A stretch of 24,577 bases of DNA from DATDMG01 sp036518955 (lineage in GTDB: Bacteria; Actinomycetota; Actinomycetes; Actinomycetales; Kineosporiaceae), in the NCBI GenBank assembly GCA_036518955.1, contig DATDMG010000546.1, positions 1 to 24,577 on the forward strand, given 5' to 3'. Below the pieces are notes generated by a model. That model did not search any database. It saw only the letters and a list, made by a program, of their open reading frames with translations, and was not told where the DNA came from. The translations under genes and the position numbers were made by a program. Shown here one piece after another: positions 24,011-24,577 of this stretch (the first letter of the stretch is position 1; each line of letters starts with the position of its first letter).

Positions 24011-24013
24011 GTT
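23984..24013 (+). promoter_or_regulatory. rRNA operon promoter
   Basis: TTGACC (23984-23989), 18 bases, then TAGGTT (24008-24013) form the best housekeeping promoter in the window, directed at the 16S gene. Transcription would start near 24020. The whole -35 and spacer lie in the mnmA coding region, and the mnmA stop TAG (24008-24010) is the first half of the -10. Confidence 0.7.
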
Positions 24014-24019
24014 AGGAGA

Positions 24020-24512
24020 GTTGCCCCGGAGCTGGTCGAGACATCGGTACCAGTGGTACTGGGCGATCTTCCAAGAGTACGTTCTTCCGCCTGGGAGCAA
24101 CGGACGCCGTCGGCGGCCGGTCGCAGGTTCGGGAGCAAGGCGATCGTCGATCCGGGTCCTAGAGGTCCGGCGTAGGCGGTTGCCCGCCATCATGATGGCT
24201 CTTCTGATCGAAACGCCGATTAGGAGTGACAGAAAAGATGGTGTAACGTAGTGCAGGCAAGAGAGAAACAGGCAAGAGAAACAACAGAAGAGAAACATCC
24301 CGTGCGATGCTCGGTGTGAGTGGGTTTCGGGTGTGTCTGTTCCTTGAGAACTCAACAGTGTGCTAATTGTCGATGCCAAGTGATAGTTGTTTGGTGTTGA
24401 TGATCTCTTTACGAGATTGTTTAGCCAGTTGTCTCGCCTGACCCCCGTCGGGTGGGGCTTTCTCTGTGGTAGCTGACTGGGGCACCTGTTATGTGGTGTT
24501 TCGGATTAGTTG
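24020..24512 (+). other. rRNA operon leader (about 490 nt, no gene)
   Basis: I see no protein gene here. The stretch is lower in GC than the rest. It holds a perfect 14-bp palindrome GCCATCATGATGGC (24186-24199); a purine-rich triple repeat of CAGGCAAGAGAAACA type (24254-24297); and TTCCTTGAGAACTCAACAGTG (24340-24360), a motif found before actinobacterial 16S genes and itself a dyad (TTGAG/CTCAA). A GC hairpin followed by TTTCT lies near 24438-24466. The leader presumably carries antitermination and RNase III processing signals, as in other rrn operons. Confidence 0.65.
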
Positions 24513-24577
24513 TTGATGGAGAGTTTGATCCTGGCTCAGGACGAACGCTGGCGGCGTGCTTAACACATGCAAGTCGA
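24513..24577 (+). rRNA. rrs: 16S ribosomal RNA, 5' end (runs off the right edge)
   Basis: The universal 16S start is visible: AGAGTTTGATCCTGGCTCAG at 24520-24539, then GACGAACGCTGGCGGCGTGC and TTAACACATGCAAGTCGA, an actinobacterial-type sequence. The mature 5' end is placed about seven bases before AGAGTTTGATC by analogy with E. coli, so it may be off by a few bases. Confidence 0.97.

Noticed and set aside
1..24512. tRNA genes, insertion sequences, prophage or CRISPR arrays
   Set aside because: None seen: no transposase or integrase motifs, no long terminal repeats, no repeat-spacer pattern, no cloverleaf recognised by eye.

Overview
This is a GC-rich stretch (third codon positions almost all G or C) of an actinobacterial chromosome. 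The evidence is frequent GTG starts, TANNNT promoters placed 6-7 bases before GTG codons (leaderless genes), the GlgE alpha-glucan pathway, and an actinobacterial-looking 16S rRNA 5' end. I cannot name the genus; no plasmid, phage, insertion sequence, CRISPR array or tRNA is visible.

Layout. (1) 1-4124: a glycosyltransferase locus, all on the minus strand except one small plus-strand gene. A partial GT runs off the left edge. A short serine-rich membrane protein that looks frameshifted (945-1378) follows. Then come two GT4-type transferases joined by a TGATG stop/start overlap. The edge GT and the 493-residue GT are clearly paralogues of the WcaI type. (2) 4300-7219: an OmpR-type response regulator, its histidine kinase, a small exported helical protein and a 92-residue lipoprotein, in one direction and tightly packed. 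(3) 7270-18015: alpha-glucan/trehalose metabolism. glgE-treS-mak form a compact minus-strand operon, glgP is divergent from glgE, and glgX is convergent with glgP across a perfect 18-bp terminator stem. TreS interconverts trehalose and maltose, Mak phosphorylates maltose, and GlgE adds the maltosyl unit of maltose-1-phosphate to alpha-glucan. GlgP and GlgX degrade the glucan. No branching enzyme (glgB) lies in the window.

(4) 18094-24010: a run of plus-strand housekeeping genes: YbjN-domain protein, enoyl-CoA hydratase, etfB-etfA, cysteine desulfurase and mnmA. ETF accepts electrons from acyl-CoA dehydrogenases, which fits the hydratase. The desulfurase can supply sulfur to MnmA for tRNA 2-thiouridine. 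(5) 23984-24577: an rRNA promoter whose -10 hexamer shares its first three bases with the mnmA stop codon, a leader of about 490 nt, and the first 65 or so bases of 16S rRNA.

No wholly new system is evident. The best leads are the two-component cassette with two tiny exported partners, the frameshifted GPGWW protein, the unusual N-terminal extension of GlgE, and the mnmA/rrn overlap.
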